Assembly (NCBI GenBank): GCA_964058845.1
Contig: CAXKVR010000904.1
Coordinates: forward strand, 1-25,430
Origin: Carex sylvatica
Lineage: Eukaryota > Streptophyta > Magnoliopsida > Poales > Cyperaceae
Direction: 5' to 3'
Length of the DNA: 25,430 nucleotides
Part shown: in pieces, positions 9,424-19,563 of the stretch
How the letters are laid out: the number at the start of each line of letters is the position of its first letter
Numbering within the stretch: position 1 is the stretch's first letter
Program-made: the position numbers and the translations under genes
Notes under the pieces: model-generated
Told to the model about the DNA's origin: nothing
The model's input: only the letters and a program-made list of their open reading frames with translations
Database searches by the model: none

Positions 9424-10237
9424 GTAAACCCTCCCCTCCCTCTTCTATTCACGATTTTGCTTTGAATTTTTGTTTATTGAATCTGTGGCTACATTGCTGG
9501 CTCTATTGTTATTTCGCTCTTCTTATCGATGGTTTTTAATTGGGTTTGTTGTTTTCCGATTTTGCCCGTGAAAATGTGTTTTGATCAATGCCCTGGCCTG
9601 AAAAGTTGGCAAATTACTAATTCAACCCGCCAGAGATATGATAGTCGCAAAATCATCCCTGGAATACCCGTACTTGATTGTACGATATTTGGATGAAGTT
9701 AAAAAAAAAAAATGCAATCCATGAGATTTGTTCTCAATTTGATAGGAGGAAAAAATGCCTTAATAATTCTGTGGAAATTGGGATGTAAAAAGCGTTAGCT
9801 TTCCAAACATTTTATTTTATATAAGTTGGTTGGAAAAGGTTCGGTTGTGTTAGATAGGGACATTTTAGTGGTGTTTTTCTTGCAGTCTACATTAATGTTG
9901 CAAATGATTTAGTTTTTCATCTTCTAAGCAACACAATTAAGTTATAGGATCTTAATTAACTGGAAAAATCTGATTCTTTGGGTGTACTATATAGAAGCCT
10001 CTTTCTTAACAACCCATTTAAGTTTTTGTGTGCTCAATTCCGTCTCAAATGTATGTGATAAGAAAATATAAGTTCCTGTATTTATAGTCATGTTGTGTGA
10101 TTTAAGGTAGATTGAGACTCCAATTATACTATCTCGATCCACGCCAGAAGGGGCACGGGACTATCTCGCACCATCACGAGTTCAAGTACTTCATATTATT
10201 ATAAATCACCCATAGACAATTCCTTGTTCATATTTGT
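9424..10237 (+). other. Presumed intron sequence before the LTR stack
   Basis: T-rich sequence without ORFs, starting at the GTAAAC donor. The first 60 bp are C/T-rich and the rest is unremarkable. No acceptor followed by a convincing coding stretch was seen, and no target duplication for element A2 could be recognised at its end. Confidence 0.3.
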
Positions 10238-10350
10238 TAATTACTCTAAATGAGACTATTAACTTTTAGTATATAAAAATATACTTAGTTACCCTAATTC
10301 TACTTGCTGTCGAATTACAAGTGTATAATTCTACAGTGTAGTAGTATGGA

Positions 10351-10370
10351 GTATCGATCCACAAGGATAG
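10351..10370 (+). promoter_or_regulatory. Conserved LTR module (A2 copy)
   Basis: GTATCGATCCACAAGGATAG, with upstream ACAAGTGTATAATTCTAC, matches the module in A1, B1 and B2. It is antisense to A2 and about 115 bp from the LTR 3' end. Its function is unknown. Confidence 0.6.
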
Positions 10371-10431
10371 ATCTTTAAATGATTAACAATATGTACTAGT
10401 CTAGGTTCTCAGGTTTGATTGGTTTGTGTGC

Positions 10432-10838
10432 TAATAATAACAATAATAATAATAACAATAATAATAACAATAATAATAACAACAACAGCAGCAGCAGGCA
10501 GCAGCAGGAGGAGCAGGAGCAGGAGCAGCAGCAGCAGTAGCAGGAGCAGGAGCAGGAGCAGGAGCAGCAGGAGGAGAAGCAGCAGCAGGAGCAGGAGCAG
10601 GAGCAGCAGCAGGAGGAGCAGGAGGAGCAGGAACAGGAGCAGGAGGAACAGGAGAAGGAGAAGTAGCATCAGGAGGAGCAGGGGCAGGAGGAGGAGCAGG
10701 AGCAGGAGGAGGAGCAGCAGGAGCAGGAGCAGGAGCAGCAGCAGTAGGAGCATGAGCAGGAGGAGGAGCAGGAGTAGGAGCAGCAGCAGTAGCAGGAGCA
10801 GGAGGAGCAGGAGGAGCAGGAGCAGCAGCAGCAGCAGC
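10432..10838. repeat. Compound microsatellite (AAT/AAC)n-(AGC/AGG)n
   Basis: About 55 bp of AAT/AAC units are followed by about 350 bp of mixed GCA, GGA and GGAGCA units, ending in pure GCA. It lies inside the A2 LTR remnant and replaces its middle. The long open frames it creates (poly-Leu on one strand, Arg/Ser on the other) are by-products of the trinucleotide period. Confidence 0.95.
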
Positions 10839-11048
10839 CTATTTTGACACTTCCTTCAAAATTGGCCTAAATATGATATTTTTGCTTCGTTTTTTGCCTA
10901 AATACGCAACTTTATTCAAAACCTATCAAAATAGCCTAAAAACACATTTGCGATAAATAATTCAGAAAAATGGCTACTTTGCATACGCTTTTTCACCATT
11001 TTTCGTACTTAAAAGTAGTGATTTTCGCTATATAAATTGGCATTATCA

Positions 11049-11068
11049 CACCCCCAAGCTTAAACTTT
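11049..11068 (-). promoter_or_regulatory. Polypurine tract of element A2
   Basis: On the minus strand the sequence reads AAGTTTAAGCTTGGGGGTG directly before the LTR start TGATAATGCC. This is the expected site for plus-strand DNA priming in an LTR retrotransposon. Confidence 0.75.
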
Positions 11069-12862
11069 TATTCGTCCTCGAACAAACTAAGTAAAAACTA
11101 TAGTTTATGTTTACTAAAAACATCCTCTTATAACATGATTTAGAAATAATTGAAAATTTCCTAAACATTAACTAAATACAAAAATGTCTACACAATTCCT
11201 AATATTTGTACTTGATGAATTTATGGACAATGGAAACCTGTGCATTACCAACATTTTGATTTCATTTGAAATAATTTTGAAGATGACATTATCTTAAAAT
11301 CACTATGGTAAAAGAAATTTTAAAATATATAAATACTCAAATTTTCCATCCGCTCTATACTTTGATCCCTCCTTTGAAATATAAGGATTTGTAGTCTAAG
11401 TATGCAAATAGTAAGAATGCAACAAAAATAAAAATTCAAAGAGTAAATACACCATACTCTAATTCGCTTTACCCTTCTATCACATAAATACAAATGAGAG
11501 GTTATGTGTTCCGAATGCATAAGGATTTCATTGTGTGATTCTTCTATCGCATAGATACAAACTAGAGGTTATACGTTTCGAATGCATATAAGGATTTCAT
11601 CAAATCTCAATTCAAAATATGATGGTGGGACCTAATCTTACGTCCTCTTTGAATAATTAGTATTTTTGGGTTTTTGTTGGGACTTATTATTATGTCATCT
11701 TTTAATACCTTAGTTGCATTTTACTAAAATACACACCAAAACTATTATATATATTCTTCAAAATCGGGGTCTAGATTTAAAAGGAATTTATTTTTGAAAA
11801 TATTCAAACCTTTTACATAATAGAAATAAAATAAATCATCTTTCAAGAATGTTTCTTTTTCAATCAATTTGTTGTTAGCCTTAGTATTTCCATGCCTAAA
11901 ATTTCAAACAAGTGTCTTGGAGACTATGCTACTTTTTCATGTAGGAATTGATTCAACAAAATTTGCAAAAGCTTCTGCATTGAAAAATTTCAAAAAAAAT
12001 TGTGTTTTTGTCATGTGGACTCTATCTAACCTATACTTTATGCATTATCAAACAATTAAGTTCAGTCATGCAAACTCTATTCGTGGTTAGGTAAAAATCC
12101 TAAAGTTATAAGGTAAATTTTTAAAAAAATTAACATAACCTAAGATACAAGGATTAATCCCCTCCCCCAAGCTTAAACCTTGCATTGTCTCCAATGCAAT
12201 GGTAAAATCATTGAAGAAGAAATCGAACCCAAGGTAGGACTTACAGTTTAAGGCAACAATGTTGTTGTGGGATAGCGTACTAGTATTTTAGTGAGGTTGA
12301 TTAGCTGCAAATGCAGGAGGTTTGTGGCACTTAGCCAGGTCGTATATGGCATGGGCATGCGGCAAGGGCTTTGCGGCTTTATGGCTGATTGTATGTGGTT
12401 TCGTACGAGCTGCGGCATGAGAAGGTATTACACGATTCTTCCTTTCGCTGCTAAGTCGTGTGCAATATTGGCCTATATCGATCGATGTTGCCAGATTTTC
12501 TAACCGGTTATGCTTTTATTTTCTTTGCAATTTTATATTTTCAAATTTTTATACTACTCACATTCGGTTAACTAACTATTATAGCTACCTAGGTGATGTA
12601 TAGTGATGTGTCATGCAAGCAATCTCAAAAACAAAAACAAAAGTTAGCTAATCAAAAAGTAGAAAGAAAGAAAAAATAAATATCTATCCATGCATACAAT
12701 AAGTACAAGTATCAAGTATAGTGCTCGATACTCCATCATATGAATCAGTCAGATCACAACACACAAAAATATCAAGTATACTGTATCAAAGTGCCATAAA
12801 TACTGTAAATATCTCCTCACTAGAAATAAATAATAACTAAGGAGAGAAAGGATACAACCTGA
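11069..12862 (-). mobile_element. 3' non-coding internal region of element A2
   Basis: About 11069-12215 is the inverted counterpart of 20090-21270 in A1. Shared landmarks include GAGGTTATG near the CATAAATACAAATGAG phrase, the ATTCGTGGTTAGGT stretch, and CCCCTCCCCCAAGCTTAA followed by CCTTGCATTG. No ORF with a recognisable product is present. The part from 12216 to 12862 links this region to the stop of the ATHILA-type ORF and contains GGTCGTATATGGCATGGGCATGCGG, another instance of the CG-rich palindrome theme. Confidence 0.65.
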
Positions 12863-14197
12863 TCACTGCTCTGGAGGAGGAGGTGGATAGAGCTTGGGGT
12901 AATGGGCATAGAAGTCTGGTCCAAACATGCCTTGAGGGAGGGGGGGTCTGTGAACTGCATGCCCTAGCTCGCAAAGTGGTGGAAAAGAGGGGCAGTAAAG
13001 AATCTCACCTCGGCTATTTGATTAGTGAGGCAGTAAAAACTGGTACGCGTATTGGCACAGAACTCCTCGAACTGGTGACAGAAGTGAGGTAGTGCTGCTG
13101 TATAGGTGTGGAGTCCCTGTGGCTGTGGTGATTGTGGGTATCCTGCCGCCTCTGGTGCCTGCCACTCCGGGCCATCCTGCACCTCAAGGTCTGCCCCTGC
13201 GTCATCCTCTTCCTCAGCCATCTCAGCTGGCTCCTCACCCGGCATTACCGCTGGTCCATGTATTGGCCCAACCGTCCTCGAGCATGTCATTCTCGTCGAA
13301 ATCAAGATGATGGTTAGCTAGAGCGGCTGCTGCCATATACAGTGGTACTATCAACGGGACATCCTCATCCTCCACATGACACCAGCTCCAGGTGAGGTGA
13401 TCCTTTAAGATGATCGGCATCAGGGGCATTCGTGTTTGTACACCCCCATAGAGATGGTTTAGAGTCAGGCCAGCTTAGCCGTTAATGTGCAACCTATGGA
13501 GAGTGGTCACATCTAGGAGGGTCCTAGCGCCTGGTATCACCGGGAAGACGAAGAACTCTACATGCATCCTCCTGGCAATATAATGCACCACACCAGCATA
13601 GCCAAAGGGACTTGTACTAGGCTCATTGCTTAGAACCCATTTAAGGTTCTGAGAGATGAAGTGGGCAATGTTGGGCTGAATTGGCCCCTCCATATGGCCA
13701 ACCAGCCTCAGCATACACTGGAGAAAGAAGATCTCGCTGGTCTGAACAGAAGACATGGTCTCGCTTGCTCAGAAGACCGAGTTGGAGAGGGCGCAGTGGA
13801 TGTATAAGAGCAGGATATGGCATATATGGTTGCTCTTGTGCTTTCTAGTGTGGGTCCTCCTGGTGATCCTCATCCACATATTGTAGATAAGACAATGTGG
13901 CTCTCTAACTCCTCCTCTCGGGACATCTAGTACATCAGAGAACTTGTGGAGGCTCATCTCATGGGGCTGGTCAAGAATTTGGAACTCCACCATGTCATTC
14001 TCATACCAGAAGGTAGAGAAGAAGGTGATGGTGAGCGTCAGGTAAGCCTGATAGGAAGGAGCGAATGCCGATGGACTCCACCAACCTGTGGAACTACTCA
14101 GTTATCCCTATCTACGCCATAGTGGGAGGATCGATGACCTGAAACTTCCCGATGCCTCGGGACTGAATCATGGCAATGTACCTCGAGTCTGGCCCGG
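12863..14197 (-). pseudogene. ATHILA-type ORF of element A2, C-terminal part, broken
   Basis: Minus-strand frames between 14197 and the stop codon at 12863-12865 carry features of the ATHILA ORF found downstream of pol in Athila-lineage retrotransposons: an early DVPRGG..EPH stretch, an aromatic FFLQCML block with GHMEGPIQPN, then a YIARR stretch, and a proline-rich tail (PKLYPPPPPEQ). The reading moves between frames near 13770 and 13475-13305 and meets a stop at 14112-14114, so the gene is dead. The upstream part lies at 23023-23219, separated by element A1. The role of this ORF in Athila elements is not firmly known; it occupies the env-like position. Family assignment is from memory of the domain pattern. 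Confidence 0.65.
14193..14197. repeat. Target-site duplication of A1, left copy
   Basis: CCCGG directly before the LTR start TGATAACGC. The partner CTCGG (23023-23027) differs by one base. Confidence 0.7.
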
Positions 14198-14748
14198 TGA
14201 TAACGCTTATTTATATAGCAAAAATCACAATTTTTTGTACGGAAAATGACAAAAAACATATGCAAAGTACCCATTTTTTCAAATTATTCACCGCAAATGT
14301 GTTTTAGGCTATTTTCGCAGGTATTGGACAAAGTTGTGAATTTAGGCCGAAAACAGAGCAAAAATGTCATATTTAGGTCAATTCTTAAGGTAGCGTCAAA
14401 ATATGGCATCACATGGAGTATGCAAACACCTCACACGAAGTGCACAATATGCAATATGGTAAAATTCATTAAAATTTGGCTAAGTACAGTGCCGTACGGT
14501 ATAAACCTATACCGCATGCGAGTTCAGGTCAGTATCGCATGGGCACACGAATCAAATTTGTGGACTGTCTAGTTTGGATGAAATCTCGATCGTTGAGCAA
14601 CAACCTTCTAGAAGGACGAACCTACAGATGTGGCAGGCCTTGCTATGATTGGAAGTCTACTTTTAGCACTCCATTTGGGAAGAAATGTATAATTGAATCT
14701 CCACATAATTGGCCTCCATGTTCTCCATGACTACATGCATATGATTAC

Positions 14749-14756
14749 TATATAAA
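14749..14756 (+). promoter_or_regulatory. TATA box in the A1 5' LTR
   Basis: TATATAAA followed by CCCATCATGTAATTGG. The 3' LTR has TATATAAC at the matching place (21833-21840). This is the likely U3/R boundary promoter of the element. Confidence 0.5.
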
Positions 14757-15196
14757 CCCATCATGTAATTGGAATTAGGGTAAATGTTTTAATTGTGTAA
14801 GTCCATACTTTAGAGAAGAAGACGTCATCTACGAAAGAGGTTTCTCTAGGTTTTAGGTTGTCTTTCTTATTTAATTTATTTTATTTTGTCATGGCTTTGA
14901 ATAGCTAAGCTTCTCCTCTCTAGGGTTTGGATGGATTGAATTCTATATTATCTCTTTATTATATTTATTTTCCTTTTATGTCTATTTGAAATTTCATTAT
15001 TCTTTGAATGTTATTGAAATATGTCCTTGGGTACATAGTTCTGTCTATTATATGCCAATGTCCTCCACGTACCTATAGGTGTTAAGTCATTGTACCTCAG
15101 TGTGAGAGAGGATACAAGTAAGTACTATAAACACTTTGGCTAATGAGACTTGTCAGTGGTTCAAAATCTAGGGTTAGAACCCAGTGGGCTCCCATG

Positions 15197-15201
15197 ACAG
15201 G
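15197..15201. repeat. Target-site duplication of solo LTR B1, left copy
   Basis: ACAGG, identical to 16900-16904. Confidence 0.9.
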
Positions 15202-16899
15202 TGTTCGCACGAAAATGTACTAGAAAGTTTCAGTACAGCAAGCTGTACTTTTGAAACCTCGAATATACTTTCGATGAAGATTGCAAGTGCACAATCCTAT
15301 CGTATAGTAAATCGGGTATCGATCCACAGGACGGTTCAGGTATCAACTAGATTTTTGCCTAAATTACTTAAAGACTAGAAGTGAGAAAATGTTGATTTGG
15401 TTTGTTTTAATTTTCCTAAGTTCAATTGTAAGAATTAAATGATAGAAAGTAAAATTTGGTTTTATCAATTAAAATAAAGGCATTTTCAGGGTTTCTAATT
15501 TCATCTTCAACTCTGCCTCTCGGCACCCGACGCGATCCGCGTACTCTCATACGCGATTTGTGTCAAAGCAACGTGACAGGCGTACTCTCATACGCGGCCC
15601 GCGTTGGCCTCGAGTGAATACAGCAAGTTGCTTGTTTTTGTGTTGTTTCTTTGTGTAAGGTTCTACTGACCATACCTAATGTTCCTAGACCTCAACTCTC
15701 ATTTATTGGCTTAATAAACTTGGTAACGGAAATGCAGTTTCACCTTCTTAGGTTTTCAACCATAAACTCTCATTTATTGGTATTCAACCTAAGTTATTTG
15801 TTTGGTTTACTAAAGGTATCCATCATCTCTCAGTAAATGCAAAAGTTCACCTCTCAGTTACTATTTGGTCTCGCCTCACGGCTCGAAAACCTACCTCAGA
15901 TACTTAGTTTGGTTGAAAGAAACATCAAGGCCAAAGTACTAGAAAAAATGCTATAGACATCTAACATTAAACAATAAGAATCATTCAATCAATTTCAACA
16001 AAGCAGTTAAAATAGTACTCAAACAAATAAACACAAACATCAACACAGATTCAAACAACATGCATAATAAAACAGAGTATCCAACTACATCGTAACCCTA
16101 GAAACTAAATAAAATACTCAGACATGATCAAAAAATAAATAACACAAGATATGAAAAGAGAGTTCATAATGAAATGATAAAACCTAGAGAAATCAAGCTT
16201 CCTGCCAAGCCTCCTCCTTCCAAACCCTCGAAACAAAGTGGAGAATAATCGTGATTGTCTAAAGATCGCTTCCAAAGGGGAGAGATTCCCTTCCTCCTAC
16301 TGCCTCCTCCTTATTTATGGCTATTTTTGTGACTTGGGGAGCAAGCAACCAAGGACGGAAGGTGAATCAATCAAGATATCGTCAGATATGGCAATAGATA
16401 TCAGCTGATGGCTTTCTAAAATAATTTTTGTAATTTGCACATTACAAATTCTGATTTATAACCTTCCTATAATTGCAGATCTCGTTATTCTCTTTCCAGT
16501 AAGTCTTTATTTGCATAAAATGGAGTTCGTATGGCCAAGATATGACAAAAATACGAAAATATGTCGAAAACTGGAATTTCCATATTTGTTCTGTCTGCTT
16601 TTTACGCGTCCCGCGTGGGATTCGGTGTGGCAGCGTGCTGCCTCTGTTTCTGCTGGAATCAAACTTTAAATGGGCATAACTCATTATTCGTAACTCCGTT
16701 TTCAGTGTTCTACCACTTTTCGGAAAGCTTGCGAGAAGACCTATAATTTGCTCCAATTCTTGTAATTTAAATAGACTTTGGCAGTAACTTGATTTTTGGT
16801 ATAATTCTAAATTAAACTAAATTAACCTAAATGCATGAAAATTGGTCAAGTTATTGATATGAAATCCTAGGCAAAAGTATACATAATTCATGGTCATCA
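15202..16899 (-). mobile_element. Solo LTR B1 (family B retrotransposon)
   Basis: A 1698-bp sequence starting TGTTCGCAC and ending GGTCATCA, flanked by perfect ACAGG duplications, interrupts the A1 5' LTR at a point where the A1 3' LTR is continuous (near 22345). There is no internal region, so it is a solo LTR left by LTR-LTR recombination. A minus orientation is favoured: read that way it begins TGATGACC, has a CATAAATAAGGAGG promoter-like site (16311-16320), and places the conserved module near its 3' end as in A1. It is collinear in several blocks with B2 at 24161-25430. Confidence 0.9.
15314..15334 (+). promoter_or_regulatory. Conserved LTR module (B1 copy)
   Basis: GGTATCGATCCACAGGACGG, preceded by GCAAGTGCACAATCCTATCG. 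It is antisense to B1 in its inferred orientation and about 115 bp from the LTR 3' end. Confidence 0.6.
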
Positions 16900-16904
16900 A
16901 CAGG
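16900..16904. repeat. Target-site duplication of solo LTR B1, right copy
   Basis: ACAGG, after which the A1 LTR resumes (ATATACATTAGGTATCATC). Confidence 0.9.
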
Positions 16905-17476
16905 ATATACATTAGGTATCATCTCGAAGTATAATTAGGAATTTATTTATTACTTGTAATAAGTAGAATTTTGGATTATTACTTAGTGAGTAATAGGAGA
17001 ATGTGATTAATTATGTTAGTGTGAGTGATTTAATTATATTACATCCTGTGATAATTTGAATTGTTCCTGACAAGCCGATATTAAAGTTAGAGAACCTTTC
17101 AAATACGCATAGAACCGAACCCTAGCATTTGTAGAGAATAATAGTACCAGTATACGGCTCTGTCTGCGGGGTGGTTTATACCGTATGCGATAGACAGTAC
17201 CGTATACGGGTCCGTATGAGGTAGTGACAGAAGGCTGTATCCGAGTAGACGAGTTTCATAAATATGTATTGAGATAATTAGAAGGATTTCATCTAAAATC
17301 CTAGAGGCTCCCTTTTCTTGGCTTACAGTAATTAGCATCTCCACCTATCAATCTACCAGAGTAAACTACAAAATCAACATGTACACTTTATTTTATTTAA
17401 AATTAATTAAGTATACACGCTACTGAACAAACCCGAAGAACCTGGACTAGTATCACGTTGTTAAATAACTTAAGAT

Positions 17477-17496
17477 CTATCCCTGTGGATCGATAC
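17477..17496 (-). promoter_or_regulatory. Conserved LTR module (A1 5' LTR copy)
   Basis: CTATCCCTGTGGATCGATAC, the complement of GTATCGATCCACAGGGATAG, with CACGGTAGGATTATGCGCTT following. It lies about 115 bp before the LTR end. The A1 3' LTR copy near 22892-22910 has lost the GATCGAT core. Confidence 0.65.
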
Positions 17497-17618
17497 CCCA
17501 CACTATTACACGGTAGGATTATGCGCTTGTAATCCGACAGAGTAGAATTAGGGTAAATAAATATATATTTATATATACTAAAAGTTAGTAGTACTCATTT
17601 AGAGTCATCAAGCTTTTT

Positions 17619-17637
17619 GGCACCGTTGTTGGGGATA
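17619..17637 (+). promoter_or_regulatory. Primer-binding site of A1 (tRNA-Asp type, decayed)
   Basis: TGGCACCGTTGTTGGGGAT lies 7 bp after the 5' LTR. It matches the tRNA-Asp-complementary site TGGCGCCGTTGCCGGGGAT used by many Athila/Tat-lineage elements, apart from three transitions (one G to A and two C to T). Confidence 0.75.
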
Positions 17638-17854
17638 AAGTAAGTATTCTCCAATAATAGAGAGTGCTTGAATTATCTATAGGTGTTTAACAACAACTAG
17701 GCCTAGGTCAATAACCTGTATCTTAATTTTTTTAGCATAATTATTTTAATAAAAACCCCAAAAATATAAATAAATATATTTTTCTATATTTATTTTCTAC
17801 ATATTTATTTTTAGCACTTGCATTTTTAGGAGTAGATACTACTTTATCTTCACC

Positions 17855-18777
17855 ATGAGTTCATATTTTTCAGAATTTGAGCTGAAGACATGGAGCATTA
17901 GGAGACTTATAAAGATGAAAGCTTATATTGATGCACCACCACCGCATGAGAGTTTAGATTTATGCAGCACAAACTCTCCCTCAGCCATAAATAAGACCAT
18001 AGGGGTAATAGGTGAAGGGCCTGTTCGGCTGCACAGTGGGATTGGAAATAGGTACGGGAATGCAAAAATTTTGAACTGAAAATTACTGTTCATGTGGAAA
18101 AAAAAAATTCAGTCTGAGTGAATTTTCGTTTTCCCACGTGAACAGTGATTTTCGACGAGCAGCCAAACAGGCCCGAAGTGAATCAAATCGACAAATCTAG
18201 GGATGAGCTCACACCTTATGAACCTCAAACTTATTTTGAAAGGTCAGTCATGTGTTTTTGGGACAAGTACCTTGTTGAAATTGTAGAAAGATCAAAAGAG
18301 TTAAACATTGTAATATTAATTACTAATGAACTAACTCAATTGTCACCTTATGCAAAATTCCATGAAGAAATACTTTCCCATAACAACAAGCTGCAAAAAT
18401 ATTTCCCCTTCGCTCTTAAAGTTGACATAGATATGAAAGAAGGTAAAGAGGAACGACTGGAGGAAGAACAAGTATAGGAAGAGAGTTTGTACACACTACC
18501 ATGTCAAATCAAGCATTCCAATCTTAAGACAACTCCAATTTTCAATGGTCTAAAAGAGATCAAGATTCCAATCATAGAATCGAAGACTCCACCGACCACT
18601 CTCAAAATCATCGCATCGAAAAATGCCATCAACAAAGAATTCACCAAGCGAATTTTGAACTCTTGGCTAAAAAAATATTGGGAGAATTATGATGCAAAGT
18701 ATGGTTGTAAGGCGAAGGTTAAACAGCCCACGGTCTCTTTACTTTCCCTTTTTACTTTTACGTACTTTAAATTTTAG
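17855..18777 (+). pseudogene. Unrecognised pre-gag ORF of A1, split by a MITE
   Basis: An ATG at 17855 opens a frame beginning MSSYFSEFELKTW that runs into the MITE at 18017. After the MITE another frame continues from 18175 (EVNQIDKSRDELTPYEPQ) through FERSVMCFWDKYL, a stop at 18475-18477, and then on in the same frame to a stop at 18775-18777. Without the stop and insertion it would be about 250 residues, charged and lysine-rich, with an aromatic C-terminus (FTFTYFKF). I do not recognise it. Its place between the primer site and gag is that of the extra ORF known in some Tat/Ogre-lineage elements; homology to that ORF is not shown. Confidence 0.5.
18017..18174. mobile_element. 158-bp foldback MITE
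   Basis: The 16-bp ends are GGGCCTGTTCGGCTGC (18017-18032) and GCAGCCAAACAGGCCC (18159-18174), inverted with one mismatch. The inner part folds further (GAAAATTACTGTTCATGTGG against CCACGTGAACAGTGATTTTC). The direct flank GAA occurs on both sides, and a looser 8-bp match (TAGGTGAA/GAAGTGAA) is also present, so the superfamily, PIF/Harbinger or hAT, is unsettled. It interrupts the pre-gag ORF of A1 and is younger than A1. Confidence 0.85.
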
Positions 18778-19120
18778 CCTTAGAGTCATGGTAGAACTTA
18801 CCTAACCAGAAAAGATAGGTAGATAAGCCAAGCGAGAAGAACCTTTGCGGGCTACAAAAAAGAGTTTTTGTGAGTTGCAAAGAGTTCTGAAATTTTGTCA
18901 TAGTTCCTAGCCTAAACAGAAATAGTTCCTGGCCAAAACAGAGTCAGTTCCTGGCCAAAACCAAAATGCTGAAAATAGCATGTTTTGTGAAGGCCAAAAC
19001 AGAAACAGTTCCTGACAGCAACAGAAAGTTCCTGGCCAAAATAGACTCAGTTCCTGGCTGTCCCTGGTCAAAACCAAAGTGCTGGAAAATAATATGTTAG
19101 GCCAAGGCCAAAACAGAGGC
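18778..19120 (+). repeat. Non-coding A1 interior with CAGTTCCTGGCCAAAA repeats
   Basis: AGTTCCTGGCCAAAACAGA and variants recur at about 18924, 18949, 19029 and 19048. A longer direct repeat of about 110 bp links 18945-18990 to 19045-19100 (CAAAACCAAA, GTGCTGGAAAATA). No intact ORF was seen. Confidence 0.65.
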
Positions 19121-19134
19121 CGAAACAGCCGCGT

Positions 19135-19212
19135 GCCACATCCTGGAGGCCGCACGCCACATCCTAGAGGCCATATGCCACCTTCTTGAGGCCGCATGCC
19201 ACCTTCCTGAGG
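19135..19212 (+). repeat. 21-bp tandem repeat in A1, 3.7 copies
   Basis: Units start at 19135, 19156, 19177 and 19198 with the consensus GCCACMTYCTNGAGGCCGCAY. The length is a multiple of three, so it would encode a seven-residue PH/PP-x-x-GR-x repeat in one frame, now broken by stops. It may be a remnant of a spacer in the gag-proximal coding region. Confidence 0.8.
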
Positions 19213-19563
19213 AAGTGCACCATATCCAGGTGTGGCACACCACATCTGATGCTGTACAACCATACCGCACAAAGGGGAATCGATTCACAAATGGCAGAAT
19301 TAATCTGAATCGACATCAATCTTTACCACAGATCAATGGCGAGACGAGTTCAACCTTGTTGATGTCCAAATGCAAAGAGAATGAAAGAAAAAACATAACT
19401 GCCTTAAATTCAATTGAGTGTGTGGGAGCAAACACTAACGCATTAGGAATATGCCCTTCTACTAGATCTGAAGGATCAAATTAGCGTCACAATGCCCGAG
19501 ATAGAGGCGAATAATTCGACATCAAAAATTCCTATATCAATTTGGTGACTAGGATTATTTTTT
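19213..19563 (+). other. A1 interior between the repeats and gag
   Basis: Multiple stops in all frames and no recognised domain. It probably represents decayed sequence upstream of gag or the N-terminal part of gag. Confidence 0.3.

Larger units (their letters stand above)
10238..11048 (-). mobile_element. 3' LTR remnant of Athila-like element A2
   Basis: Read on the minus strand, it starts TGATAATGCC at 11048, exactly like the A1 LTR, and continues AATTTATATAGC. Its end, 10238-10430, aligns with the last 200 bp of the A1 LTRs (TAAAAGTTAATAG, GTAGAATTATACACTTGTAATTCGACAG). About 1.3 kb of the LTR middle is missing and a microsatellite occupies the gap. The terminal bases have decayed (TCATCA has become a TAATTA-like end). 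The polypurine tract adjoins it at 11049-11068. Confidence 0.75.
14198..17611 (+). repeat. 5' LTR of A1 (carries solo LTR B1)
   Basis: Starts TGATAACGCTTATTTATATA and ends TTTAGAGTCATCA. After removal of B1 and one ACAGG copy it is about 1.71 kb and collinear with the 3' LTR. It lacks about 65 bp present in the 3' copy at 21897-21965, and carries GTGCCGTACGGTATAAACCT near 14490, which the 3' copy lacks. Confidence 0.88.

Noticed and set aside
10409..10847. Long poly-leucine (minus) and Arg/Ser-rich (plus) open frames
   Set aside because: Both are translations of a trinucleotide microsatellite; no start context, domain or intron structure.
12883..13321. Plus-strand open frames over the A2 region
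   Set aside because: They oppose the ATHILA-type ORF, which has family features on the minus strand.
18907..19288. Minus-strand frames rich in Trp/Gly/Cys/Met
   Set aside because: They come from the tandem repeats of A1 read in antisense.
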